DNA of 5,792 nt. Source: UBA4742 sp002403895. Lineage in GTDB: Bacteria > Actinomycetota > Acidimicrobiia > Acidimicrobiales > Acidimicrobilacustridaceae. Shown in pieces: positions 1 to 5,761 of this stretch (its first letter is position 1; every line of letters starts with the position of its first letter). Position numbers and translations under genes: made by a program. The notes under the pieces are model-generated. The model did no database searches. It saw only the letters and a program-made list of their open reading frames with translations, and was not told where the DNA came from. The DNA lies in NCBI GenBank assembly GCA_036823295.1, contig DAISGD010000098.1, forward strand, positions 1 through 5,792, read 5' to 3'.

Positions 1-46
1 ACAATCCGGACCCGCCGAACACCCCGATCTCGGCCCCGTCGGTCAT
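1..46 (-). CDS. mtnP: S-methyl-5'-thioadenosine phosphorylase, N-terminal fragment cut by the window edge
   Basis: Reading the minus strand from the ATG at 46-44 gives 15 complete codons, MTDGAEIGVFGGSGL, before the window ends. The pattern IGVxGGSGL at the extreme N-terminus is the phosphate-binding start typical of the MTA phosphorylase/purine nucleoside phosphorylase (PNP/UDP) family. These enzymes split methylthioadenosine into adenine and methylthioribose-1-phosphate in the methionine salvage and polyamine by-product pathway. The start lies 28 bases after the stop of the zinc-ribbon gene on the same strand, with a weak AGGCGG ribosome-binding stretch about 8 bases upstream, so the two genes are probably co-transcribed. 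Only the first strand and glycine loop can be seen, so MTA phosphorylase cannot be separated from a close purine nucleoside phosphorylase. The family call is fairly good; the exact substrate is an inference. Confidence 0.66.
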   Translation of the reverse strand, partial: MTDGAEIGVFGGSGL

Positions 47-74
47 CGGTGCACCGCCTGGCCGGTTGCCACGA

Positions 75-431
75 TCAGGCCGGCGTCGCTTCCTTCTTGC
101 TCGGCGCCGCCGGTGCCGAGGGGGTGGTGGTCGTTGGGGTCGAGGAGCTCGACGAGCCCGGAGAATCCGACGAGCCCGATGAGTCGGAGGACGTGGTGGA
201 CGACTCCGACGAAGTGCTGGCAGCGGCGTCGGTCTTCGTCGCCGTCTTGGTGGTGCCCCGGCTGTCGGTCTTGTAGAACCCCGAGCCCTTGAAGCTGATG
301 CCCACCGAGCCGAACAGCTTTTTCAGGCTTCCTCCACAGCGCGGGCAGGTGTCGAGCGGCTCATCACTGAACGACTGGACCACTTCGAGATCCTCGCCGC
401 AGTCCTTGCAGCGGTACTCGTAGGTGGGCAT
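75..431 (-). CDS. FmdB-type zinc-ribbon protein with disordered Ser-rich tail, likely homologue of the redox-regulated chaperone Ruc (Rv0991c)
   Basis: The protein has 118 residues. Residues 1-54 form an FmdB/CxxC_CXXC_SSSS zinc ribbon: MPTYEYRC start, cysteine pairs C8/C11 and C29/C32, then the usual KLFGS and FKGSGFYKTD segments. Residues 55-118 are low complexity, almost entirely Ser, Thr, Pro, Ala, Asp and Lys, and so probably disordered. The ATG at 431 was chosen because the family always begins MPTYEY(R/K)C and because GGGAGGA (442-436) sits 4 bases upstream; a longer reading to 551 would run through the operator. M. tuberculosis Rv0991c has the same architecture, lies beside galU, and is reported as an HrcA-controlled, oxidation-activated holdase that works with the Hsp70 system. 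Here a CIRCE operator lies 53 bases upstream, so heat-shock control is very likely. Zinc binding and cysteine-based switching are inferred from the family. The next gene on the strand is the mtnP fragment. Confidence 0.9.
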   Translation of the reverse strand: MPTYEYRCKDCGEDLEVVQSFSDEPLDTCPRCGGSLKKLFGSVGISFKGSGFYKTDSRGTTKTATKTDAAASTSSESSTTSSDSSGSSDSPGSSSSSTPTTTTPSAPAAPSKKEATPA

Positions 432-435
432 CGGA

Positions 436-442
436 TCCTCCC
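436..442 (-). promoter_or_regulatory. Shine-Dalgarno of the zinc-ribbon gene
   Basis: On the minus strand this reads GGGAGGA, a strong complement to the 16S rRNA tail, followed by 4 bases and the ATG at 431. It fixes the start of the zinc-ribbon gene. It also stands out because galU, moaA and moaC in this window show no such site. Confidence 0.8.
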
Positions 443-483
443 GCAGGGGTGTGAACATGGTCAAGTGAGGGCGCGGCACATCT

Positions 484-510
484 CTGGCACTCGCACCAAG
501 AGAGTGCCAA
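484..510 (-). promoter_or_regulatory. CIRCE operator (HrcA binding site)
   Basis: On the minus strand the site reads TTGGCACTC, nine bases, then GAGTGCCAG. Eight positions per arm (TGGCACTC/GAGTGCCA, 485-492 and 502-509) are perfect inverted repeats, and the 9-base spacer is exactly that of the CIRCE consensus TTAGCACTC-N9-GAGTGCTAA. Only the third base of each arm differs (A to G with matching T to C), together with the last base. CIRCE is the operator of HrcA, the heat-shock repressor of groES/groEL and dnaK operons. It lies 53 bases upstream of the zinc-ribbon ATG, just after a -10 like box on the same strand, so it most likely covers the transcription start of that gene. It is about 67 bases upstream of the galU -10 box and less likely to act on galU. 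Confidence 0.88.
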
Positions 511-515
511 GCATA
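510..515 (-). promoter_or_regulatory. -10 box of the zinc-ribbon gene promoter
   Basis: The minus strand reads TATGCT directly before, and by one base overlapping, the CIRCE element. A start about 7 bases further on would fall near 503, inside CIRCE, which is the usual geometry for HrcA repression. The 5' leader would then be about 70 bases with a good Shine-Dalgarno. No convincing -35 hexamer is visible, which is common in high-GC actinobacteria. Confidence 0.45.
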
Positions 516-576
516 CCGGGAACCACCTGATCGATGCCCGTCGCCGACCAAGTGGGGATGGCGGGAGTGCCCCGCC

Positions 577-582
577 TACAGT
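577..582 (+). promoter_or_regulatory. -10 box of a leaderless galU promoter
   Basis: TACAGT ends 7 bases before the A of the ATG at 589, so transcription would begin at the start codon itself. There is no Shine-Dalgarno upstream of 589 to offer an alternative. No clear -35 is visible. The same layout recurs before moaA and moaC. Confidence 0.55.
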
Positions 583-588
583 GGCGTG

Positions 589-1491
589 ATGATGAGTTCT
601 GCATCGGTGAAGCCGGCAGTGACAAAGGCCGTCATTCCCGCTGCAGGCTTGGGGACGCGCTTCTTGCCGGCCACCAAGGCCCAACCCAAGGAGATGCTCC
701 CCATCGTCGACAAGCCGGCGATCCAGTTCGTGGTCGAAGAAGCCGTCCGGGCCGGTATCGACGACATTTTGATCATCACCGGCCGGGGCAAGCGCTCCCT
801 CGAGGATCACTTCGACCGGAACTTCGAGCTCGAGTATTACCTCGAGGCGCGGGGCAAGGTGCACGAGCTGGACGAGATCCAGGCCCTGGCCGAGATGGCG
901 GACATCCACTATGTGCGCCAGGGGGAGCCACTCGGGCTGGGCCATGCGGTGTCGGTGGCTCGCAAGCACGTCGGCGACAACCCGTTCGTCGTGCTGCTCG
1001 GCGACGACATCATGGACCGTCGCTCGGTCGTGCTGCCCGGCATGATCGAGACCTACCAGCAGTACGGCCGGTCGGTCGTCGCCCTCCAGGAGTTCCCGCT
1101 GGCGGAGATGTCCAGCTATGGCTGCGTGAAGCCCGAGCGGGTGACCGACCAGCTCGTGCGCGTGCTCGACATCGTGGAGAAGCCTTCGCCCAACGAGGCG
1201 CCATCCAACCTGGCGGTCATGGGCCGATACGTCTTCACCCCCGAGATCTTCGAAGCTCTCGAGCGGGTCCGGCCCGGAGTGGGTGGTGAGATCCAGCTGA
1301 CGGACGCCATCGCCATCCTGCTGGGGGAACAGACCGTCTACGGCTACACGTTCTCCGAGGGGCGCTACGACATCGGCAACAAGCTCGACTACCTCCGGGC
1401 CACCGTCGAGATCGCCATTGACCGAGAGGATCTCGGCCCGGACTTCCGTGCCTTCTTGGTGCAATTGCTGAAGGATCGGGATCTGGCGTGA
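589..1491 (+). CDS. galU: UTP--glucose-1-phosphate uridylyltransferase
   Basis: This 300-residue protein makes UDP-glucose from UTP and glucose-1-phosphate in the cytoplasm, supplying glucosyl and galactosyl groups for envelope polysaccharides and glycolipids. The nucleotidyltransferase signature lies at residues 17-38 (PAAGLGTRFLPATK followed by AQPKEMLP). A metal-binding GDD stands around D139-D140, EKP with the conserved lysine at 197-199, and EIQLTDAI from 234. Length and motif order are those of complete bacterial GalU. The ATG at 589 was chosen because a TACAGT box sits 7 bases upstream, as for a leaderless mRNA; GTG at 586 and ATG at 592 are close alternatives that change only one residue each. 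The stop overlaps the moeA start by 4 bases. The pairing galU-moeA is also seen in mycobacteria (Rv0993-Rv0994), so the linkage is old although no metabolic link is obvious. Confidence 0.96.
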   Translation: MMSSASVKPAVTKAVIPAAGLGTRFLPATKAQPKEMLPIVDKPAIQFVVEEAVRAGIDDILIITGRGKRSLEDHFDRNFELEYYLEARGKVHELDEIQALAEMADIHYVRQGEPLGLGHAVSVARKHVGDNPFVVLLGDDIMDRRSVVLPGMIETYQQYGRSVVALQEFPLAEMSSYGCVKPERVTDQLVRVLDIVEKPSPNEAPSNLAVMGRYVFTPEIFEALERVRPGVGGEIQLTDAIAILLGEQTVYGYTFSEGRYDIGNKLDYLRATVEIAIDREDLGPDFRAFLVQLLKDRDLA

Positions 1492-2747
1492 TCCCGTTGG
1501 GCGAGGCGCGGGCCTTCGTGCTCGGTGCCTGCACGCCGCTCGATGCCGTCCGCCTCCCGATCGCCGAGTCGCTCGGCTGTGTGGTGACCGAGCAACTGGT
1601 AGCCGGCGAGCTGGTCCCGCCGTTCGCCAACACCGCCGTGGACGGTTTCGCCGTGCGGGCTGCTGACACCGCCGGGGCGAACGCCGATGCACCGGTCCGG
1701 TTGTCCGTGATCGGCACCATCGCGGCAGGCATGGCGCCCACGCTCGAGCCGGGGCCGGGCGAGGCCGTGCGCATAATGACCGGTGCTCCCATGCCGGCGA
1801 CGGCTGACGCGGTGGTCATGGTGGAGGACAGCCGGGCGGTCGAGACCGGCGATGGCGGAGAGGGATCAGTGGCCGCCAGGGTCGACCTGCTGGCCGAGGT
1901 CCCGCCAGGCAAGCACGTCCGCCCGGCCGGCGATGACCTGCAGCCTGGTGACCTGGTGTTCCCCGCCGGTGATGTGCTCAGCGCCGGTCACCTCGGGGTG
2001 CTGGCCACGCTCGGCCACGCCGACGTCGCCGTCGTCCCCAAAGCCCGGGTCGGCGTGATGTCGACGGGCGACGAGCTGGTGGACACCGGCGCGCCGTTGC
2101 AACCCGGGCAGATCCGGGACTCCAACCGCCGGACCCTGCTTGCCTTGGTGGCCCAGGCAGGATGTGTGGCCGTCGATCTGGGGCGCATCCCCGACGACGA
2201 GGCGGCCATCACCGCCGCCATCGAGCGGGGCGCGGCTCAGTGCGATGCACTGGTGACCAGCGGCGGCGTAAGCATGGGCGCCTTCGATTTCGTGAAGGTG
2301 GTGCTCGACCGCATCGGCATCATGCGTTGGATGCAGGTCGCCATCAAGCCGGCCAAACCGCTGGCCTTCGGGACGGTCCCGGGCTCGGGCGCTCGCCGGG
2401 TCCCGGTCTTCGGCCTGCCGGGTAACCCGGTGTCGTCGGTGGTGTCGTTCGAGCTCTTCGCCCGGCCGGGGCTGCGCCGGCTCATGGGTCATGGCGACGC
2501 CGCCCTCGACCGGCCCCGGGTCCAGGCGGTGGCCGCCGATGGCTTGGCGCGCCAACTCGACGGGAAGATCCACTTCGCTCGGGTGGTGTGCCGCTACGGC
2601 GACGACGGGCGCTACCACGTGCGCCTCGCCGGTGGTCAGGGGTCCCACCATCTGAGTGCCCTGGTCGGCGCCAACGCCCTGGCCGAGCTCGTTGACGGCC
2701 CCGGGGTCGAGCCCGGCGGTCTGGTCAATGTGTTGCTCACCGAATGA
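1488..2747 (+). CDS. moeA: Molybdopterin molybdenumtransferase MoeA
   Basis: This 419-residue protein inserts molybdate into adenylated molybdopterin, the final step of basic molybdenum cofactor synthesis. Full MoeA architecture is visible. The N-terminal domain carries the hallmark PPFANTAVDGFAVR at residues 44-57 (D52 in the place of the E. coli MDG aspartate). A middle linker domain follows. The MoCF-binding domain has STGDEL with D195, TSGGVSMG at 257-264, KPAKPLAFG, and GLPGNP at 309-314. A C-terminal beta domain comes last. The start is the GTG at 1488, overlapping the galU stop (GTGA, 1488-1491), which implies translational coupling; an AAGGA at 1471-1475 is a rather distant ribosome-binding site. 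The VDGF variant replaces the more usual MDGY but keeps the aspartate. Its stop overlaps the next gene in ATGA. No MogA-type fusion is present, so adenylation must come from a separate protein outside the window. Confidence 0.96.
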   Translation: MIPLGEARAFVLGACTPLDAVRLPIAESLGCVVTEQLVAGELVPPFANTAVDGFAVRAADTAGANADAPVRLSVIGTIAAGMAPTLEPGPGEAVRIMTGAPMPATADAVVMVEDSRAVETGDGGEGSVAARVDLLAEVPPGKHVRPAGDDLQPGDLVFPAGDVLSAGHLGVLATLGHADVAVVPKARVGVMSTGDELVDTGAPLQPGQIRDSNRRTLLALVAQAGCVAVDLGRIPDDEAAITAAIERGAAQCDALVTSGGVSMGAFDFVKVVLDRIGIMRWMQVAIKPAKPLAFGTVPGSGARRVPVFGLPGNPVSSVVSFELFARPGLRRLMGHGDAALDRPRVQAVAADGLARQLDGKIHFARVVCRYGDDGRYHVRLAGGQGSHHLSALVGANALAELVDGPGVEPGGLVNVLLTE

Positions 2748-3256
2748 TGGCGTCCGCCGAGCCACCCTCGCCCTCGTCGTCACCGGCCGGGGCTGCCACC
2801 TTGGTCTTCCACCTCACGGCCGCCCAACGCCGGCGGTACCGCATCGGCGTGGCTGGGGTGGCCGCCATCGTGTGGTCACTCGGGCTGGTCCGCCTGGTCG
2901 TCTCCGGGAGGGTCACGGCGTCGTCCGGGTACCTCGGTCTCGTGGTGTTGGCGCTGGCCTTGGGGGCGGCGTCGGTGACTACCGGCCGAGTGCTGCCGGT
3001 CGTGGTGCTCGACGGCGACGGGGTACGCGCCCGGTGGGGGTTCCGACGGGCCGCAGTCCCGTGGTCGTCCATGCGCGGCATCACCGTGCGCGAGCGGGGG
3101 GTGGCCCGGCGGGTAGTCCTCGACCACGATGGCCGCCACACCGTCCTTCCTGTCCCCCTGACCGGGGGCTCGATCTTGAGCCCCGGTGCCGATCCGGCCC
3201 TCGATCACAAGGTGGATCTGTTGCGTCAGTGGTGGCAGGAGCGCTCGGCGCCGTAG
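2744..3256 (+). CDS. Two-helix membrane protein with bacterial PH-like domain, function unknown
   Basis: The product has 170 residues. Residues 1-30 are a Ser/Pro/Ala-rich head ending in basic QRRRYR. Residues 34-54 and about 63-88 are hydrophobic and probably form a membrane hairpin. Residues 88-139 resemble the actinobacterial PH-like domain of M. tuberculosis CFP-6/Rv3004 (Pfam bPH_6 type): VVLDGDGVRARWGFRRAAVPWSSMRGI, then a strand-rich VVLDHDGRHTVLPVPL. The tail includes a short amphipathic helix, LDHKVDLLRQWWQE. With both termini probably cytoplasmic, the PH domain would sit at the inner face of the membrane. The ATG at 2744 overlaps the moeA stop (ATGA), and there is no Shine-Dalgarno, so translation should depend on moeA. 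ATG at 2747 is an equivalent start. It lies between moeA and moaA but shows no Moco-related motif; the family assignment is by eye and no function is known. Confidence 0.8.
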   Translation: MMASAEPPSPSSSPAGAATLVFHLTAAQRRRYRIGVAGVAAIVWSLGLVRLVVSGRVTASSGYLGLVVLALALGAASVTTGRVLPVVVLDGDGVRARWGFRRAAVPWSSMRGITVRERGVARRVVLDHDGRHTVLPVPLTGGSILSPGADPALDHKVDLLRQWWQERSAP

Positions 3257-3259
3257 CCT
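3254..3259 (+). promoter_or_regulatory. -10 box of a leaderless moaA promoter
   Basis: TAGCCT ends 7 bases before the GTG at 3266, so the mRNA would begin with that GTG. The box overlaps the TAG stop of the preceding membrane-protein gene. No -35 match is evident at the usual spacing. It suggests moaA can be transcribed separately from galU-moeA. Confidence 0.42.
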
Positions 3260-3265
3260 GTGCCT

Positions 3266-4303
3266 GTGGGGGACAGGCCTGAGCACACGTCACCATCGCC
3301 GCCGATGGCTCTCGTCGATTCGTTCGGCCGCGTCCATCGAGACCTGCGCATCTCCGTGACCGATCGCTGCAACTTCCGCTGTACGTACTGCATGCCAGCC
3401 GAGGGGATGCCCTGGCTGCCCCGGGAGGACCTGCTCACGTACGAGGAGTTGACCCGGGTGGCGGCGCTGATGGTGAGCCGCTACGGCTTCGACGGGGTGC
3501 GCATCACCGGGGGCGAGCCCACCGTGCGGGCGCACCTGCCCGTGCTGATCGGGAAGCTGGCCGCGCTGAAGACCCCGTCCGGGGCTCCGCTCGATGTGGC
3601 CCTCACCACCAACGGTGCCACGCTGGGTCTCATCGCCCATGACCTGGCTGCCGCGGGCCTGGGACGGATCAACATCTCCTGCGATTCGCTCCAGCCCGAG
3701 CGGTTCATGGAGCTGACCAAGCGTGATCGGTTGGCCGAGGTGCTCGACGGCATCGCAGCTGCCGTCGCCGCCGGGCTCTCGCCGGTGAAGATCAACGTGG
3801 TGGTCATGCGGGGTGTGAACGACGACGAGATCGTCGATTTCGCCACCTTCGGCCGAGAGCAGGGGGTGTCGGTGCGCTTCATCGAGTTCATGCCCCTCGA
3901 CGCCCAGGGAGCTTGGACCAACGACCAGGTCATGACCCAGACCGAGGTCTTGGCCGCCATCGCCGCCATCTACCCGCTCGAGCCGGTGGGTCAGCGCGGT
4001 TCCGCCCCCGCGGAGCAGTTCCGCTATCTGGACGGGCATGGTGACGTCGGGGTGATCGCCAGCGTCACGCACTCGTTCTGCGAGTCGTGCGACCGGCTCC
4101 GCCTCACCGCGGAGGGGCGAGTGCGCAACTGTCTCTTCTCCGATGACGAGTTCGATCTGCGGGCACCCTTGCGCTCGGGTGCCTCCGACGACGACCTCGC
4201 GGCCATTGTCGAGCGAGCCGTGGCCGCCAAGTGGGCCGGGCATTCGATCAATCAAGTCCAGTTCATCAAGCCGCGGCGGGGGATGAGCCAGATCGGCGGC
4301 TGA
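3266..4303 (+). CDS. moaA: GTP 3',8-cyclase MoaA (radical SAM)
   Basis: This 345-residue radical SAM enzyme converts GTP to 3',8-cyclo-dihydro-GTP, the first step of molybdopterin synthesis. The SAM-binding cluster motif is CNFRCTYC with C35, C39 and C42, preceded by the family signature DLRISVTDR. GGEP lies at 82-85. The second, C-terminal cluster is CxxC-x13-C at C272, C275 and C289, within CESCDRLRLTAEGRVRNC, whose arginines (R277, R279) are the conserved substrate-binding pair. The protein ends in Gly-Gly, the tail needed for cyclase activity, so all known functional parts are present. The GTG at 3266 was chosen because TAGCCT sits 7 bases upstream; ATG at 3305 (MALVDSFGR) would give a 332-residue protein closer to the usual N-terminus but has no ribosome-binding site. 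GGEPTVR differs from the common GGEPLVR. Confidence 0.95.
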   Translation: MGDRPEHTSPSPPMALVDSFGRVHRDLRISVTDRCNFRCTYCMPAEGMPWLPREDLLTYEELTRVAALMVSRYGFDGVRITGGEPTVRAHLPVLIGKLAALKTPSGAPLDVALTTNGATLGLIAHDLAAAGLGRINISCDSLQPERFMELTKRDRLAEVLDGIAAAVAAGLSPVKINVVVMRGVNDDEIVDFATFGREQGVSVRFIEFMPLDAQGAWTNDQVMTQTEVLAAIAAIYPLEPVGQRGSAPAEQFRYLDGHGDVGVIASVTHSFCESCDRLRLTAEGRVRNCLFSDDEFDLRAPLRSGASDDDLAAIVERAVAAKWAGHSINQVQFIKPRRGMSQIGG

Positions 4304-4313
4304 GCCGTCGATC

Positions 4314-4319
4314 TAGACT
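4314..4319 (+). promoter_or_regulatory. -10 box of a leaderless moaC promoter
   Basis: TAGACT lies 8 bases before the ATG at 4328, in the 24-base gap after the moaA stop. Transcription would start at or within two bases of the ATG. There is no Shine-Dalgarno in the gap, which supports a leaderless or near-leaderless message over read-through translation from moaA. Confidence 0.5.
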
Positions 4320-4327
4320 TGGCGACC

Positions 4328-4867
<540 letters not shown>

Positions 4868-5085
4868 TCCGAGGCCGTGACGCGCGGAGATATGCGTCGA
4901 TGCGGTGACGATTGACCGCAAACGTCAGGTAGCACGGCTGCGTCGTTCGTAGTAGAACTGTAACAACCGTCCACCCGACCGCAATTTCCGCACCAGGTGC
5001 TCTCCTCCGGGGCCCAACGTGCGGCATCCACCTGTTCCACTTGGGTGATGACTACGGTCACGAACAACAAAGGCAGGCGCGGAGC
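4868..5085 (+). other. Intergenic spacer before the membrane-protein gene
   Basis: This 218-base stretch has no credible coding frame. It contains a less GC-rich part at about 4909-4987, including a TTGACC (4912-4917) that could be a -35 element and TAGTAGAACTGTAACA (4950-4965), but no -10 box sits at standard spacing from TTGACC. A small CACC-A-GGTG inverted repeat lies at 4991-4999. No strong terminator hairpin with a T-tract follows moaC. The promoter of the downstream gene is probably here but cannot be placed with confidence. Confidence 0.4.
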
Positions 5086-5613
5086 GTGCAGTTCGTGGTG
5101 CTTTTCATTATCGCGGTGTTGTGGGCGTTGTATTTGGTCTCGTGGGCCAAAGGCCGTACAGAACACCGCAGCGTCAACTCCATTTCGACGTTCAACAAGC
5201 ACCTCTCGATCCTCGGACGCACGGCACCCGGAGGGTCCTCTGCCCCGACCCGCATCGCCGGGTCGCCAGTGCCTCAGCACGCCGGTGCGTCACTGGCTCG
5301 ACCCGCCTTCGCGCCCGTCAGTTACCGGGCCGCCGGCTCCGGCATGTCTCGCCACCAGGCCCGTGAGCGCCGCAAGAACGTGTTGTGCGGGCTCGCCGGC
5401 GCCGTCGTCATCACCTTGACGTTGACCGTCTTCTTGGGCGGGCCGATGGTCTACCTGCAGCTGCTGTGCGACGCACTGCTCGCCGGCTTCGTGGTGGCGC
5501 TGGTGCAGATGCGCCGGATGGCCGAGGAGCGTCAGCAGAAGGTGCGCTACTTCCCGGCGCCGGTCGAGCATCCGGTTCCGCAGGCGCTCGCCCTGCAGCA
5601 CTCCGTCAACTGA
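5086..5613 (+). CDS. Three-helix actinobacterial membrane protein, function unknown (Rv0996-like)
   Basis: From the GTG at 5086 the protein has 175 residues. A hydrophobic segment begins at once (residues 2-20), then a basic, polar region 21-97 with SVNSISTFNKHLSILGR and a Pro/Ala/Ser-rich linker. RERRK leads into two further hydrophobic segments (about 98-117 and 121-141), followed by a charged RRMAEERQQKVRYFP segment and a short tail. The plan of one N-terminal helix, a (S/D)xxxF(R/N)xxLSxL motif, a variable linker, two helices and a closing KVR(Y)(L/F)P is one I recognise in uncharacterised actinobacterial proteins, and M. tuberculosis Rv0996 near galU/moeA1 may be a relative. The start is uncertain: in-frame TTG at 5041 would add 15 polar residues, but family members start just before the first helix, and AGGCAGG lies 8 bases upstream of 5086. 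No function is known. Confidence 0.8.
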   Translation: MQFVVLFIIAVLWALYLVSWAKGRTEHRSVNSISTFNKHLSILGRTAPGGSSAPTRIAGSPVPQHAGASLARPAFAPVSYRAAGSGMSRHQARERRKNVLCGLAGAVVITLTLTVFLGGPMVYLQLLCDALLAGFVVALVQMRRMAEERQQKVRYFPAPVEHPVPQALALQHSVN

Positions 5614-5644
5614 TCCGGCGTTCGGGCCTCCTCTGGCGCTCGGC

Positions 5645-5650
5645 TATCCT
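5645..5650 (+). promoter_or_regulatory. -10 box of the tRNA-Ala promoter
   Basis: TATCCT sits 11 bases before the mature tRNA 5' end. A start about 7 bases downstream would leave a leader of roughly 5 bases. TTCGGG at 5621-5626 is a poor -35 candidate with an 18-base spacer. Confidence 0.5.
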
Positions 5651-5661
5651 GAGCGCCCTTC

Positions 5662-5735
5662 GGGGGTGTAGCTCAGTTGGCTAGAGCGCTTCGGTCGCAT
5701 CGAAGAGGCCGTGGGTTCGAATCCCATCACCTCCA
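5662..5735 (+). tRNA. tRNA-Ala, anticodon CGC
   Basis: The 74 bases fold into a full cloverleaf. The acceptor is GGGGGTG (5662-5668) with CACCTCC (5728-5734) and discriminator A5735. The D arm is GCTC/GAGC with loop AGTTGGCTA. The anticodon arm is CTTCG/CGAAG (5689-5693, 5701-5705) with loop GTCGCAT, giving anticodon CGC at 5696-5698, which reads GCG. The variable loop is AGGCC, and the T arm is GTGGG/CCCAT with loop TTCGAAT. Acceptor pair 3-70 is G-U, the identity element for alanyl-tRNA synthetase, and A73 also fits alanine, so anticodon and identity agree. The 3' CCA is not encoded (the bases after A73 are CTC) and must be added by CCA transferase. Confidence 0.97.
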
Positions 5736-5742
5736 CTCGTGT

Positions 5743-5758
5743 GATCTCGCGAGAGATC
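5743..5758 (+). other. Hairpin with GNRA tetraloop directly after the tRNA
   Basis: GATCTC, loop GCGA, GAGATC form a perfect 6-bp stem closed by a GNRA-type tetraloop, beginning 8 bases after the tRNA 3' end. It could mark the 3' trailer for processing. Its right arm can instead pair with the next segment (GATCGG 5755-5760 with CCGATC 5764-5769). Confidence 0.55.
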
Positions 5759-5761
5759 GGA

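Noticed and set aside
432..551. N-terminal extension of the zinc-ribbon protein to an ATG at 551
   Set aside because: It would place CIRCE and the promoter inside coding sequence and precede the conserved MPTYEY start, which has its own strong Shine-Dalgarno.
364..1692. Long open frame of 442 residues on the minus strand opposite galU
   Set aside because: It lies opposite a clear galU and part of moeA, has Arg/His/Asp-rich composition typical of antisense frames in GC-rich DNA, and crosses the CIRCE region and the zinc-ribbon start.
1866..2783. Open frame of 305 residues opposite moeA
   Set aside because: No recognisable motif, and fully explained as the antisense shadow of high third-position GC in moeA.
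2656..3282. Plus-strand frame of 208 residues overlapping the PH-like membrane gene
   Set aside because: The competing frame at 2744 has the ATGA overlap with moeA, hydrophobic helices and a PH-like domain; this one is Arg/Gly/Pro-rich without features.
3290..4255. Open frame of 321 residues opposite moaA
   Set aside because: Antisense of an intact MoaA with all cluster cysteines; no domain seen in the translation.
4304..4327. Molybdenum-cofactor riboswitch before moaC or moaA
   Set aside because: The gaps before moaA and moaC are far too short for the Moco RNA motif and contain promoter-like boxes next to the starts.
4997..5419. Plus-strand frame of 140 residues including an ATG at 5048
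   Set aside because: Composition is Ser/Arg/Cys-rich, with no family likeness, and it overlaps the membrane protein whose three helices fit a known plan.
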